A DNA stretch of 45,780 bases, taken from an uncultured Prevotella sp. GTDB lineage: Bacteria; Bacteroidota; Bacteroidia; Bacteroidales; Bacteroidaceae. Positions within the stretch are counted from its first letter, which is position 1, and the number at the start of each line of letters is the position of its first letter. The notes beneath the pieces are model-generated. The model worked only from the letters and a program-made list of their open reading frames with translations, made no database searches and had not been told where the DNA came from. Location: NCBI GenBank assembly GCA_900553285.1, contig USCX01000003.1:1-45780 (forward strand). The letters run 5' to 3'. The position numbers and the translations under genes are program-made. Below are positions 23,339-32,590 of the stretch, one piece after another.

Positions 23339-26104
23339 TTATTCAGCAGGAAGCGGAGTCGGCTCGTTTGAGAAATTGGGATGAGCGAACGTCTTGATCT
23401 TCATATTAACGATTTCTTGAATCATATCGTCGCTAACTTCTTTCAGGCCGAGGTCTTTCATGTCTTTCTCGAACTCGTCTCGCATATCCTGCGTCAGGCA
23501 ATAGTATGCGTTGGTATAATCACCGACCCAGCAAGCGATTAGGCGAAGGAATCCGAACTGCTCGAAGTACGGGTAGAGGTTGTACCCACTGCGCATAGAA
23601 GCCACGCGGATATAATTGAGGATGTAAGGAACGATGTTACTCGTCGCTTTCATTTTCTCATTAATATATTCTTCCGTGGTCCACACAGATTCCGGATACT
23701 TGCTGGTGAACTCAGATACATCAGTTTTTTGATTCTGTACGGAAGCCAAGAGAGCATACTTGTCATGCTTACGTGTGTTCTCGGGCAACAAGGCTGAAAC
23801 GTTAGGCGTAGCCTTTGCGCGTTCATCCGTCGTACGAATCAATTCATACACATCAAGTTGATAGTCTTCGTCACCATGTTGAATAAAATAGTTATGCAAC
23901 ATGTAGAACGGCATCACGTTATTGATCTGATTCAGGTCGATTTCGTTCATTGAGAGCGAGCGATCGCGATTCACTGGATTCTGGTTCTGCGTGAAATCGC
24001 CGGAGACAGATGCACCGGAAGGTGTACGCATCGAATAAACCGTGCTATCTTTCATCGCTTCTGCCATCTCGACCATCTTCGGGCTCCATCCGTAAGCAGC
24101 GGCTACCGTATTACGCTCCTTATAGGCATGACTACGGCACACGCTACCAGTCTTCGTCACCAAGTTATTATTATTACTGTATATAACGTAGTTCTCAAAG
24201 AACGCCTTGATATTCTTGTCAAGAGTCGTCACGACGCGATTTGCGTTGTCTTCACCCGCAACATGCTCAGGATAAGAAGACGGCACATAACCCATGCGCA
24301 ACATGTTATACACAGAGTTCATGTTGTTTGAGCTCTCGCCTAGATTTGACCAACAGAAATATGGATTCATCTGATGTTGATGTCCCCACTCGTGGCTGAA
24401 TCCCCAGATTGCATCTGAATCGTGGAAACGCATATTCTCAGGATTGAGCACACGGTACTGCGTATCGTTCTTGAACGTTACGCCCGTGCCACCCTGATAC
24501 ATATAGTAATCATAGTTGACATATGCAAGCGTCTTGTTCTTAGGTACACGATCGAACTTCTCAAAACCAATGAGATAGTGCTCCCAAGCGATAAGACTGT
24601 CGAGGATATTCATCATTTCGACATACCGCCCTGACGTATGGTTCTTCAAAGCGCTGACCTCCCAGCACGAGTGAACCCGATCGCCAAAAAGGTCAATGGT
24701 TGTATAACATGAGTTATCAAGAATTTTTTGTAACTCGTCGTTCGACTGATGTGGGGTCAGATAACCGTTAACCTGAGCATTCACAAAGTGGACCTTTACA
24801 TCAGAAGCACCTTCGGGATTGCTGCTGTAATATGTGACGTAAGCTAAGCCTGGCCAATCGGAGGTCTTATCGATGATATTAATACCATTTCGCAAACCAT
24901 AGCTTTCGCTCTTAAACCAGTATTTACCATCTGCATTATAATCTGCATCCGACTGTGGCGCCCAGCCAATTACGCGCAAACCCAATGACTTGTCTTGCGG
25001 CAAACCATCCACAATCACAGCGGTCTGACCTTTCGTCAACATGATTCCGGTCACGCCTTGAAATTGATCATAAAGTTTGCCTGGGGTGCTCCACTCCTTA
25101 GCAAGGGCTTGCGGAGATAACAGACATGGATATGTGCCTACTCTGAACTTCGTATCGTAGTTCCCGGACAGAATTTTGGTAGCTAGATTCTTCACAAACG
25201 GATTGGTCAACGTATCCAAGTTGGCAGCTGTGAAACCATCAACAAGTTGCGTCATCAGCTTATCCTTGAAAATGTTGGTTCCCGGCACTTCTTGTGTCAT
25301 ACCAAACTGCATTTCAGCACACGAAGCGTATGGACCTCCACCGTCTTCATTACCACCCGAGTAAACGCGGAATTCAATCTGTGTAGGATTAATAAGAGGT
25401 TTGTCAAACTCCACTGTACGCGCAGAACTTGACTGCTCAAAGTCGACCGTAGCGTACGGCTGAGACCCATCATTTCCGTCACATTTTACGTAAATCTCAA
25501 CTTCTCCGAAGTTTCCATTCGTACCACCACTCTGGCGGGGGATATAGTTAATTAAGTCTATTCTCCCTACATTCTTAAAGTTATAAGTCAGAATGACGGG
25601 ATTTTCGCGCGATACGCGAAAACCGGGATAGGGACTATGGTAGAGGGTCGACAGATTGTCGTCGTAAGTGTTTGCTATACCATTACTGCCCTGACGAACA
25701 TTATCCGTAGCACTCGACGGTTTAATCCAAAGCACGGGAGACAACGTGCTGGCAGAACCATCGCCATCTTGCGTGACAACCAATGTACGCGTCAGACCGT
25801 CTTTACCCGTCGTGGTAAAAGTAGCCGTAGCGCTTCGCGTTGTCTTATCCATGTTCTGAGTCACATGCACATAGATATTCCCGTTTTTACCTTTGCGAAC
25901 GTTTAGCCAATCTGCATTTGTGACCACGTTGTAGTCTGTATTCGTATGCGCATTAAGCATAATTGTGCGCTCACGATAATCTACCGTTTGCTTGCTTGGC
26001 ACGGCCAAAATGGGGAGTGTACTTTCACTCGCTACATCCTGTGCGATTGCCCCTACCGGAGAAACGGCCAATAAGGCCAATATACCAGATTTAATGTATT
26101 TCAT
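23339..26104 (-). CDS. Secreted BACON / discoidin-like / M60 (enhancin-type) metallopeptidase
   Basis: The 921-aa protein has a signal peptide (MKYIKSGILALLAVSPVGAIA). Residues about 30-115 form a BACON domain (ADWLNVRKGKNGNIYVHV...TLVVTQDGDGS), often glycan-binding. Residues 125-270 resemble a discoidin F5/8-type carbohydrate-binding domain. The peptidase domain carries the gluzincin zinc site HEWGH at 571-575 and a glutamate 15 residues later in LGESSNNMNS (E590), fitting the M60 pattern HExxH-x(8,28)-E. Characterised M60 enzymes cleave mucin-type O-glycoproteins, so that is the inferred role. The C-terminal 280 residues are helical and unassigned. It follows the LRR gene by 39 nt. Confidence 0.87.
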   Translation of the reverse strand: MKYIKSGILALLAVSPVGAIAQDVASESTLPILAVPSKQTVDYRERTIMLNAHTNTDYNVVTNADWLNVRKGKNGNIYVHVTQNMDKTTRSATATFTTTGKDGLTRTLVVTQDGDGSASTLSPVLWIKPSSATDNVRQGSNGIANTYDDNLSTLYHSPYPGFRVSRENPVILTYNFKNVGRIDLINYIPRQSGGTNGNFGEVEIYVKCDGNDGSQPYATVDFEQSSSARTVEFDKPLINPTQIEFRVYSGGNEDGGGPYASCAEMQFGMTQEVPGTNIFKDKLMTQLVDGFTAANLDTLTNPFVKNLATKILSGNYDTKFRVGTYPCLLSPQALAKEWSTPGKLYDQFQGVTGIMLTKGQTAVIVDGLPQDKSLGLRVIGWAPQSDADYNADGKYWFKSESYGLRNGINIIDKTSDWPGLAYVTYYSSNPEGASDVKVHFVNAQVNGYLTPHQSNDELQKILDNSCYTTIDLFGDRVHSCWEVSALKNHTSGRYVEMMNILDSLIAWEHYLIGFEKFDRVPKNKTLAYVNYDYYMYQGGTGVTFKNDTQYRVLNPENMRFHDSDAIWGFSHEWGHQHQMNPYFCWSNLGESSNNMNSVYNMLRMGYVPSSYPEHVAGEDNANRVVTTLDKNIKAFFENYVIYSNNNNLVTKTGSVCRSHAYKERNTVAAAYGWSPKMVEMAEAMKDSTVYSMRTPSGASVSGDFTQNQNPVNRDRSLSMNEIDLNQINNVMPFYMLHNYFIQHGDEDYQLDVYELIRTTDERAKATPNVSALLPENTRKHDKYALLASVQNQKTDVSEFTSKYPESVWTTEEYINEKMKATSNIVPYILNYIRVASMRSGYNLYPYFEQFGFLRLIACWVGDYTNAYYCLTQDMRDEFEKDMKDLGLKEVSDDMIQEIVNMKIKTFAHPNFSNEPTPLPAE

Positions 26105-26143
26105 TTCTATTACTTACTTTTCTTTGAATAATTCCTGTCTCTA

Positions 26144-27640
26144 TCAAAGAGCGACTTTCTTGTCACCGATCAGATATACACCCTTTTCAAGCTGTACCGT
26201 TGTGCCGCTGTTTGACACGACACCTTGCCATATAAGTTGGCCAGCAGCTGAGTAAATGCGGACCGCCTGCGATTTCGGGGCAGACATGGTTACACTCGTA
26301 CCCTTCACGCTGACGGACAAACCGCTTGTAGAAGCAGTTACTTCGTCTATTCCCGTGGCGCGTGACTCATATACACCGAAAGGTTCCGTACTGGTCACGA
26401 AATCATCACGATATGGTGCAACGCGAGGTTCAAACCGACAAATCACATATTCGAACGGTTTCTTAAATTCGATATCTTTTCCTACACCGCTCATCGTGTA
26501 GTCTGTACCTTTCTCCAACAGTTGCTCTGCACCATCTACGTAACCATACACACGCAACGTGGCCGCTGAATTACCGCATGCATCTTTCGTATAGTCATCA
26601 AGATCGATTTTCTTCTTTCCACTATCTTCGGAATTTGAAGTCAAGAGGAAGTTCATCTTGCCATCTACGCCCGGCTCCAATAAATCAGAAATATCAATCG
26701 GGCCTTGTTGTGCATAATTGATCAAATCAGGCACGGCGGTGCGCGGTGGCATGGATGTCATATTCAACTTATTATTGCTGCAGTCGTAGGCGTCAAGAGT
26801 AGGTGCATCTCCATCCAGCGACATAGGTAGAGAGACTTTCTCCAACTCATTATTTGCGCAATAGATGCCATGAATAGCCTCTGCATCTGAAAGATCCAAC
26901 GTGCTAAGACTGTTATTCGACACCACAACGTCACGCAAATCGGACAACGACGCACTCCGGAAAGAAACGGACGTAAGGTTATTGCCACTGCAAACCAAAG
27001 CACTCAGAGCAGATGAGTTAATGGACAGCGAACGCAACTTGTTATTGCTGCAATCCAAATAAGACAAATCAGAGAACGAAGTCAGCGATAGCGAAGAAAG
27101 CGAATTGTCCGATAAATCAATTGCTTCTAACGCCACACTTCCTGTCACCCTAAACGAAGCGATTTCATTATTTGATGCGAAAATACGCTTTATATTAGGT
27201 GTCGTCTGACTATTCAGAGAAAGAGTCTTGATTTGGTTGCCGGAACAATCGATTTCTTCAAGATTATCGGCCCCAGAAAGCGCGAGGGAAGTCATTGCGT
27301 TGTTCGAACAATCCAAAGACTCCAAATTAGGAGCACCTGACAGCTGGATCTTAGTCAGTGCATTACCTGAACAGTCAAGACTCGTCAAGGCACTACTACC
27401 TTGAATCGTTATGGTCGTGCCTTTCACTGCGCCGGTTATCGTATCTGTGTTGTAGCTAACCGGAGTTCCGTCTCCCCAATCAACGGTAATCCCGCCAGGA
27501 ACGTTATTCGTGACAATGGTCATCGATTCACCAACGTTCTTCGTCGTTGTCAATTGAATTGTCTGATCTTGCGCTGTCGCAGCCAAGCCCAAACTACATA
27601 TAGACACGACGCTTAAAATAAGTAATCTTTTATTCGTCAT
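26144..27640 (-). CDS. Secreted leucine-rich-repeat protein with sorting-type C-terminal domain
   Basis: The 498-aa protein begins with a signal peptide (MTNKRLLILSVVSICSLGLA). The frame is open back to 27730, but a promoter-like element lies at 27679-27709, so I use ATG 27640. A small beta segment with VDWGDGTP comes first. It is followed by about nine LRRs of roughly 21-23 residues of the LxxLDCSNNxLTSLxLS type, with conserved cysteines. The last 75 residues (VRIYSAAGQLIWQGVV...LEKGVYLIGDKKVAL) resemble a type IX secretion type A sorting tail. It is likely surface-exposed and may bind protein or glycan. It is co-directional with the M60 peptidase. Confidence 0.8.
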   Translation of the reverse strand: MTNKRLLILSVVSICSLGLAATAQDQTIQLTTTKNVGESMTIVTNNVPGGITVDWGDGTPVSYNTDTITGAVKGTTITIQGSSALTSLDCSGNALTKIQLSGAPNLESLDCSNNAMTSLALSGADNLEEIDCSGNQIKTLSLNSQTTPNIKRIFASNNEIASFRVTGSVALEAIDLSDNSLSSLSLTSFSDLSYLDCSNNKLRSLSINSSALSALVCSGNNLTSVSFRSASLSDLRDVVVSNNSLSTLDLSDAEAIHGIYCANNELEKVSLPMSLDGDAPTLDAYDCSNNKLNMTSMPPRTAVPDLINYAQQGPIDISDLLEPGVDGKMNFLLTSNSEDSGKKKIDLDDYTKDACGNSAATLRVYGYVDGAEQLLEKGTDYTMSGVGKDIEFKKPFEYVICRFEPRVAPYRDDFVTSTEPFGVYESRATGIDEVTASTSGLSVSVKGTSVTMSAPKSQAVRIYSAAGQLIWQGVVSNSGTTVQLEKGVYLIGDKKVAL

Positions 27641-27678
27641 TACATAAACAGTTAATTGATGATTTAGAGTTAACACTG

Positions 27679-27709
27679 CAAAGATGCAAATAATTAGATA
27701 CGCAAACAA
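27679..27709 (-). promoter_or_regulatory. Candidate promoter of the LRR-M60 unit
   Basis: On the minus strand TTG (27707-27709), a 20-nt spacer and CATCTTTG (27679-27686) lie 38 nt upstream of the ATG at 27640. The first base of the -7 box deviates from the TAnnTTTG consensus. Confidence 0.45.
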
Positions 27710-27767
27710 GTAAACGATAACTTTTTTCATGATATTAAAAGGTCTTACTCCTTTTTAAACAAAAGCT

Positions 27768-27798
27768 TTTGTTGAATGGAAAATAATCGTTACTTTTG
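27768..27798 (+). promoter_or_regulatory. Promoter of nagB
   Basis: TTTG (27768-27771), a 19-nt spacer and TACTTTTG (27791-27798) match the full Bacteroidota consensus, 29 nt upstream of the nagB ATG. Confidence 0.75.
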
Positions 27799-27827
27799 CG
27801 TAGACTTTAATTCATAATCTTTATATC

Positions 27828-28619
27828 ATGAGAGTAATTATCGAACCTAATTACGAGAGACTGTCAGCATGGGCAGCCAATTATGTAGTAAACAAAATTA
27901 ATGCAGCCAGCCCTACTGCGGACAAACCTTTCGTTTTAGGCCTGCCTACCGGTTCATCTCCAATCGGCATGTATCAGGGCTTGGTTAAAGCTTGTAAGGA
28001 AGGTCGCGTTAGCTTTAAGAACGTCCTCACATTCAATATGGACGAATATGTAAATCTCCCTGAATCTCATCCCGAAAGTTACCACTCTTTTATGGCCAAG
28101 AATCTTTTTGACCATATCGACTGTCCCAAAGAAAATATCCATATTCTAAACGGAAATGCAACGGACCTCGAGGCTGAATGTGCGAACTATGAGAAAATGA
28201 TAGAAGAAGCCGGGGGGATAGACCTGTTCATCGGAGGTATTGGTCCTGACGGCCACATCGCTTTCAACGAGCCAGGCTCATCACTCACGTCACGCACGAG
28301 GGTGAAAACCTTGACCACTGATACACGCATCGCTAACTCACGCTTCTTCGGAGGCAATCCGGACAACGTTCCGGCTCATGCCTTGACTGTGGGTGTCGGT
28401 ACCGTAATGGCCGCACGCGAAGTACTCATTCTTTGCAATGGGCACAACAAAGCCGCCGCACTTAAAGCCGCAGTGGAGGGAAGCGTCACACAAATGTGGA
28501 CAATCTCTGCCCTGCAAATGCACCAACACGGTATCATAGTCTGCGACGAAGCAGCTACCGATGAGCTCAAACACGGTACTTACAAATACTTCAAGGACAT
28601 AGAAAAAGAAAATTTGTAA
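27828..28619 (+). CDS. nagB: Glucosamine-6-phosphate deaminase NagB
   Basis: This 263-aa enzyme converts glucosamine-6-phosphate to fructose-6-phosphate and ammonia, the entry of amino sugars into glycolysis. The catalytic residues match the E. coli enzyme in number: D72 in NMDEYVNL, and D141, H143 and E148 in GPDGHIAFNEPGSS. The phosphate loop LPTGSSPIGMY is at 39-49. Length is normal for the hexameric class. The nagA deacetylase gene is not in the window. It has its own consensus promoter and is divergent from the LRR-M60 unit. Confidence 0.95.
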   Translation: MRVIIEPNYERLSAWAANYVVNKINAASPTADKPFVLGLPTGSSPIGMYQGLVKACKEGRVSFKNVLTFNMDEYVNLPESHPESYHSFMAKNLFDHIDCPKENIHILNGNATDLEAECANYEKMIEEAGGIDLFIGGIGPDGHIAFNEPGSSLTSRTRVKTLTTDTRIANSRFFGGNPDNVPAHALTVGVGTVMAAREVLILCNGHNKAAALKAAVEGSVTQMWTISALQMHQHGIIVCDEAATDELKHGTYKYFKDIEKENL

Positions 28620-28658
28620 TCACACGCAAGTGACTACAAATCTCGAACAACTCATTCG

Positions 28659-28687
28659 CAGGCTGCTGTTCTCTGAATGGCAGCCTG
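28659..28687 (+). terminator. Terminator after nagB
   Basis: An 8-bp GC-rich stem (caggctgc with gcagcctg, 28659-28666 and 28680-28687) lies 39 nt after the nagB stop. It is followed by aattatt. Confidence 0.5.
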
Positions 28688-28713
28688 AATTATTCCCTTA
28701 ACAGACAAGACAC

Positions 28714-29958
28714 ATGGCACAAGAAACAGCATCGCCTTTCGCCCGGCCCTTATACATAATGACAAAACCTGCAGGCTCACTCTGCAACATGGCGTGTGAC
28801 TATTGTTATTATCTTGAAAAGGCAAAGCTCTATCCCAATAATCCCCGTCACGTGATGAGTGACGAACTGCTCGAACGTTTCACGCGCGATTATATTGCCA
28901 TGCAAACCACACCAGAGGTCCTTTTCACCTGGCACGGAGGCGAAACGCTCATGCGCCCCATTTCGTTCTATAAGAAAGCGATTGAATTACAGGAGAAGTA
29001 TGCAAACGGACATACAATCAGCAACGCAATCCAGACAAACGGGACACTTATCACGCGCGATTGGGCCGAATTTTTCAAGAAACACAATTTCTTAGTAGGC
29101 TTGTCTATCGATGGACCAGAAGAAATCCATGACAAATACCGCCATACACGAAATGACCGCCCGACATTTCTGCAGGTGATGAAAGGGATTCAATGGCTTA
29201 ACCGTTATGGCGTTGAATGGAATGCAATGGCAGCCATTAACAACGAGAACGGAGCGCATCCTCTCGAATTCTATCACTTTTTTAAGGAAATAGGCTGCCA
29301 ATACATTCAATTTACCCCTGTTGTCGAACGTTTCTATCGCCATCCTGACGGCCGCCTTCTGGCTTCGCCGATCGACGGATCGACTGCTGAACTCGCCCAT
29401 TTTTCCGTAACGCCCGACGTGTGGGGAAACTTCATCTGTTCTATATTCGACGAATGGGTGAGAAATGATGTGGCCCAGACCTACATACAGCTCTTCGATT
29501 CAACTTTGGCCAATTGGATGAACCTTCAGCCCTCTGTATGCTCTATGGGAGAAACCTGCGGCCACGCAGGGGTCATGGAGTTCAACGGCGACCTGTATGC
29601 CTGCGACCACTACGTATTCCCTGAATTCAAGCTCGGCAACATCTACGACCGCACATTATTAGAAATGATGAACAGTCCGGAACAACAGCGTTTTGGATCT
29701 GCGAAACGAGACTTGCTGACTCACCAATGCCGCCAATGCGAATACCTTTTCGCCTGTCACGGCGAATGCCCTCGCAACCGTTTTGCCCACTCAGCCGACG
29801 GAGAAGAGGGGCATAATTATTTATGTAGCGGTTATCATCGGTTCTTCAAACACGCAGCGCCCTATATGGACTTCATGAAGTATCAACTGCTTCACAATCA
29901 AGCTCCCGCCAAAGTTATGGAATGGATAAAAAACGGACAACCGGATTACCGAAAATAA
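28714..29958 (+). CDS. Anaerobic sulfatase-maturating radical SAM enzyme (anSME)
   Basis: The 414-aa protein has the radical SAM cluster CNMACDYC (C24, C28, C31) in the anSME context KPAGSLCNMACDYCYYL. It has the SAM-binding TWHGGETLMRP and a C-terminal SPASM domain with two further cluster-binding sets (CSMGETCGHAGVMEFNGDLY...CDHY, and CRQCEYLFACHGEC). Such enzymes oxidise an active-site Cys or Ser of sulfatases to formylglycine under anaerobic conditions. No sulfatase is encoded in the window, so it serves sulfatases elsewhere. Proximity to nagB and the M60 peptidase fits use of sulfated, aminosugar-rich host glycans. Confidence 0.92.
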   Translation: MAQETASPFARPLYIMTKPAGSLCNMACDYCYYLEKAKLYPNNPRHVMSDELLERFTRDYIAMQTTPEVLFTWHGGETLMRPISFYKKAIELQEKYANGHTISNAIQTNGTLITRDWAEFFKKHNFLVGLSIDGPEEIHDKYRHTRNDRPTFLQVMKGIQWLNRYGVEWNAMAAINNENGAHPLEFYHFFKEIGCQYIQFTPVVERFYRHPDGRLLASPIDGSTAELAHFSVTPDVWGNFICSIFDEWVRNDVAQTYIQLFDSTLANWMNLQPSVCSMGETCGHAGVMEFNGDLYACDHYVFPEFKLGNIYDRTLLEMMNSPEQQRFGSAKRDLLTHQCRQCEYLFACHGECPRNRFAHSADGEEGHNYLCSGYHRFFKHAAPYMDFMKYQLLHNQAPAKVMEWIKNGQPDYRK

Positions 29959-29977
29959 GAAAGTCATACAAAAGGAT

Positions 29978-30018
29978 AAGGAGCAGCGGGAGAGTTATTT
30001 CCCTGCTGCTCCTTATTC
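29978..30018 (+). terminator. Terminator after the sulfatase maturase
   Basis: A 10-bp stem aaggagcagc / gctgctcctt, with a further G-C closure, lies 19 nt after the stop and is followed by attc. It also faces the 3' end of guaA and may serve both. Confidence 0.55.
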
Positions 30019-30073
30019 GTATCGTTCAATCTTACGCAAAAAACAGGCGTTCTTCGCAACTTGGCGCCTACTA

Positions 30074-31597
30074 TCACTCCCACTCGATTGTAGCAGGTGG
30101 TTTCGACGAAATATCATAACATACACGGTTCACGCCGCGCACGTGATTGATAATGTCGTTTGACACTTTTGCAAGAAAATCATAAGGCAGATGAGCCCAG
30201 TCGGCCGTCATGGCATCTGTGCTTGTCACAGCCCGCAAAGCAACAGCACGTTCATAGGTTCGCTCATCGCCCATTACTCCCACACTTTTAATAGGCAGAA
30301 GGATTACGCCGGCCTGCCATACTTTGTTATATAGCCCGGACTCGCGCAGTCCTCTGATAAAAATATCGTCCGCGTCTTGAAGTATACGAACCTTTTCGGG
30401 AGTTATATCCCCTAAAATCCGTACCGCTAAACCCGGTCCGGGAAACGGATGGCGATCTATCAGATGGTCGGGCATGTGTAACTCTCGTCCTACGCGACGA
30501 ACCTCATCCTTGAACAGCCAACGCAAGGGCTCACAAAGTTTAAGGTTCATCTTTTCAGGAAGCCCACCCACATTATGGTGACTTTTGATAACCTTTCCCG
30601 TAATGTTCAAACTTTCTATACGGTCCGGGTAAATCGTACCTTGGGCTAACCAGCACGCGTCCTTTATTTTGGCCGCCTCGGCTTCAAACACATCAATAAA
30701 TCCTTTCCCGATTATTTTTCTCTTCTTTTCCGGATCGGTCACCCCGGCAAGTTCTGAAAAGAATTTCTGACTGGCATCCACTCCTATCACGTTGAGCCCC
30801 AAGTTTCGATAATCGCTCATCACATCGTTGAACTCATTTTTACGTAGCATACCATGGTCAACGAATATACAAGTCAGGTGATCTCCAATGGCACGATGCA
30901 ACAATACCGCAGCGACTGACGAGTCTACGCCTCCGCTCAGACCGAGGATTACACGATCCTCGCCAAGTTGATCACGCAACTCAGCAACCGTGGTTTCCAC
31001 GAACGAAGCAGAGCTCCAATCCTGACGACTTCCGCAAATATCGACTACGAAGTTGCGAAGGAGTTGCAGTCCTTGCGTCGTATGGAATACTTCCGGGTGA
31101 AACTGTACGCCCCAAAGTTGTTCATCATCAGCCTGATAGGCTGCATTTGCCACTTTATCTGTGGAAGCTATCGCATGGAATCCTTCCGGAAGCTGCGTGA
31201 TGGTGTCCCCGTGGCTCATCCATACCTGGGTGTCGGGGTCCATCCCTTTCATCAATGGGTTGCTTGCGTCGAAACGACTGAGCAACGCACGCCCATATTC
31301 ACGACTTCCGGCCGGCTCCACCTTGCCTCCATACAACTGAGCCATGTATTGGGCACCATAACAAATGCCCAGTATCGGATAATGCCCCCGGATATCAGAC
31401 AAGTCCGGATGGAAGGCCTCAGGATCATATACACTAAAAGGAGAACCACTAAGAATCACACCTATCACGGAAGGATCGCCGTGGGGAAACTTGTTATAAG
31501 GAAGAATCTCACAGAATGTGTCCAGCTCGCGCACGCGACGACCTATTAGCTGCGTCGTCTGTGAACCAAAATCAAGAATAATTATCTTCTGCTGCAT
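30074..31597 (-). CDS. guaA: GMP synthase (glutamine-hydrolysing) GuaA
   Basis: This 507-aa enzyme turns XMP into GMP. It has an N-terminal class I glutamine amidotransferase domain with the nucleophile in GICYGAQ (C79) and the His-Glu pair in GVQFHPEV. The PP-loop ATP pyrophosphatase domain carries GLSGGVDSSVAA near 219. The C-terminal dimerisation/XMP domain includes RHPFPGPGLAVRILG and ends in the conserved DISSKPPATIEWE. Length and motifs are standard. It stands alone with a consensus promoter. Confidence 0.97.
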   Translation of the reverse strand: MQQKIIILDFGSQTTQLIGRRVRELDTFCEILPYNKFPHGDPSVIGVILSGSPFSVYDPEAFHPDLSDIRGHYPILGICYGAQYMAQLYGGKVEPAGSREYGRALLSRFDASNPLMKGMDPDTQVWMSHGDTITQLPEGFHAIASTDKVANAAYQADDEQLWGVQFHPEVFHTTQGLQLLRNFVVDICGSRQDWSSASFVETTVAELRDQLGEDRVILGLSGGVDSSVAAVLLHRAIGDHLTCIFVDHGMLRKNEFNDVMSDYRNLGLNVIGVDASQKFFSELAGVTDPEKKRKIIGKGFIDVFEAEAAKIKDACWLAQGTIYPDRIESLNITGKVIKSHHNVGGLPEKMNLKLCEPLRWLFKDEVRRVGRELHMPDHLIDRHPFPGPGLAVRILGDITPEKVRILQDADDIFIRGLRESGLYNKVWQAGVILLPIKSVGVMGDERTYERAVALRAVTSTDAMTADWAHLPYDFLAKVSNDIINHVRGVNRVCYDISSKPPATIEWE

Positions 31598-31637
31598 GTA
31601 CGAGGATAAACTTTTATCTTATTATTATTTAATGTGA

Positions 31638-31667
31638 CAAAGATATGGAAAGCAGGAACATAGACAA
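31638..31667 (-). promoter_or_regulatory. Promoter of guaA
   Basis: On the minus strand TTG (31665-31667), a 19-nt spacer and TATCTTTG (31638-31645) match the full consensus, 40 nt upstream of the guaA ATG. Confidence 0.75.
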
Positions 31668-31790
31668 GGGGGATTTTATCTTTTCAACGACATGACAGCC
31701 CCCTGCCTTATCTTCACACAGCAAAGATAGGCATATTTACTGACATGCCTACGCCTAAACGTCAGAAGTTGACAAAAAAGCGTTCTTCTG

Positions 31791-32543
31791 TCAAAGGAAA
31801 GACGTCTGCCCCACCCGTGCCAGAAAATTCCGGGCTTCGGCCAGCGCGACCGGTTTACCCACATCCAGAAGCTGCAAGTCGGATTTCGGACAGCCCCAGA
31901 TCGGTATACGGTCGCACACCGAGAGATAAAAATCGATAATTGAGAACCGCGCCGGCCAACCTTCCATCAAAGGGAATAGCTCTGGGGAAAAAAGATGAAT
32001 GCCTGAAAAAGCCCAACGACGGAACTTCCGCACATCCAAGTTCCCATAAGGACTGCGGACTTCACCCGTAGACAGATTGGTCCAACCAGCCAGACGATTG
32101 TTGTCGTCAAAAAGCAGGTAGCGCTGTGTCTGACGTTCGCTCACAAGAAGAGTTGTGCCTTGCCGATGGGCGTCGGCCCAATTCCGAAGGTCTATATTGC
32201 TCAGAATATCGACATTATGTATCAGCACGGGCGACGTCCCGTCGAGCCACTGGCGTGCCCGCAAAATGCCTCCCCCCGTATCTAACAGCGCGTCGCTCTC
32301 ATCTGAAAGGGTGATACGCAATCCGAAATCATGGGTCGCAATATAATGTTTTATTTGCTCAGCAAAATGATGTACATTGATGACGACTTCATCAAATCCT
32401 GCTGCTTTCATACGTTCCAACTGGTAAGCAAGCAGCGGCTTTCCCGCTATCGGGACTAACGCCTTAGGCATCGTGTCGGTCAAAGGGCGAAGCCTCGTGC
32501 CCATACCAGCCGCCAAAATCATGACTTTCATGTCACAGTCCAA
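31791..32543 (-). CDS. Sugar-1-phosphate nucleotidyltransferase (MurU-like)
   Basis: The 250-aa protein is a GT-A nucleotidyltransferase: MILAAGMGTRLRPLTDTMPK with the GTRL signature and activating lysine, then VPIAGKPLLAYQLERM, VVINVHHFAEQI, the metal-binding aspartate in HNVDILSNID and the product-site LDVGKP. HHFAEQI and the overall length resemble MurU (MurNAc-1-phosphate uridylyltransferase), while many are labelled mannose-1-phosphate guanylyltransferase; sequence alone does not decide. The usual neighbouring sugar kinase (AmgK type) is absent. MKVMILAAG at 32531 is a likely alternative start. It is the last gene of the run that includes the GH92 and GH5 genes. Confidence 0.82.
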   Translation of the reverse strand: MDCDMKVMILAAGMGTRLRPLTDTMPKALVPIAGKPLLAYQLERMKAAGFDEVVINVHHFAEQIKHYIATHDFGLRITLSDESDALLDTGGGILRARQWLDGTSPVLIHNVDILSNIDLRNWADAHRQGTTLLVSERQTQRYLLFDDNNRLAGWTNLSTGEVRSPYGNLDVRKFRRWAFSGIHLFSPELFPLMEGWPARFSIIDFYLSVCDRIPIWGCPKSDLQLLDVGKPVALAEARNFLARVGQTSFL

Positions 32544-32590
32544 TTAACGTTGCTTTCTGATATAATTCTCACCTTCTGCCTGTGCTCTTC

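Noticed and set aside
26500..27400. Short repeats within the LRR gene considered as a DNA repeat element
   Set aside because: They are degenerate and keep the reading frame, as expected of leucine-rich repeats.
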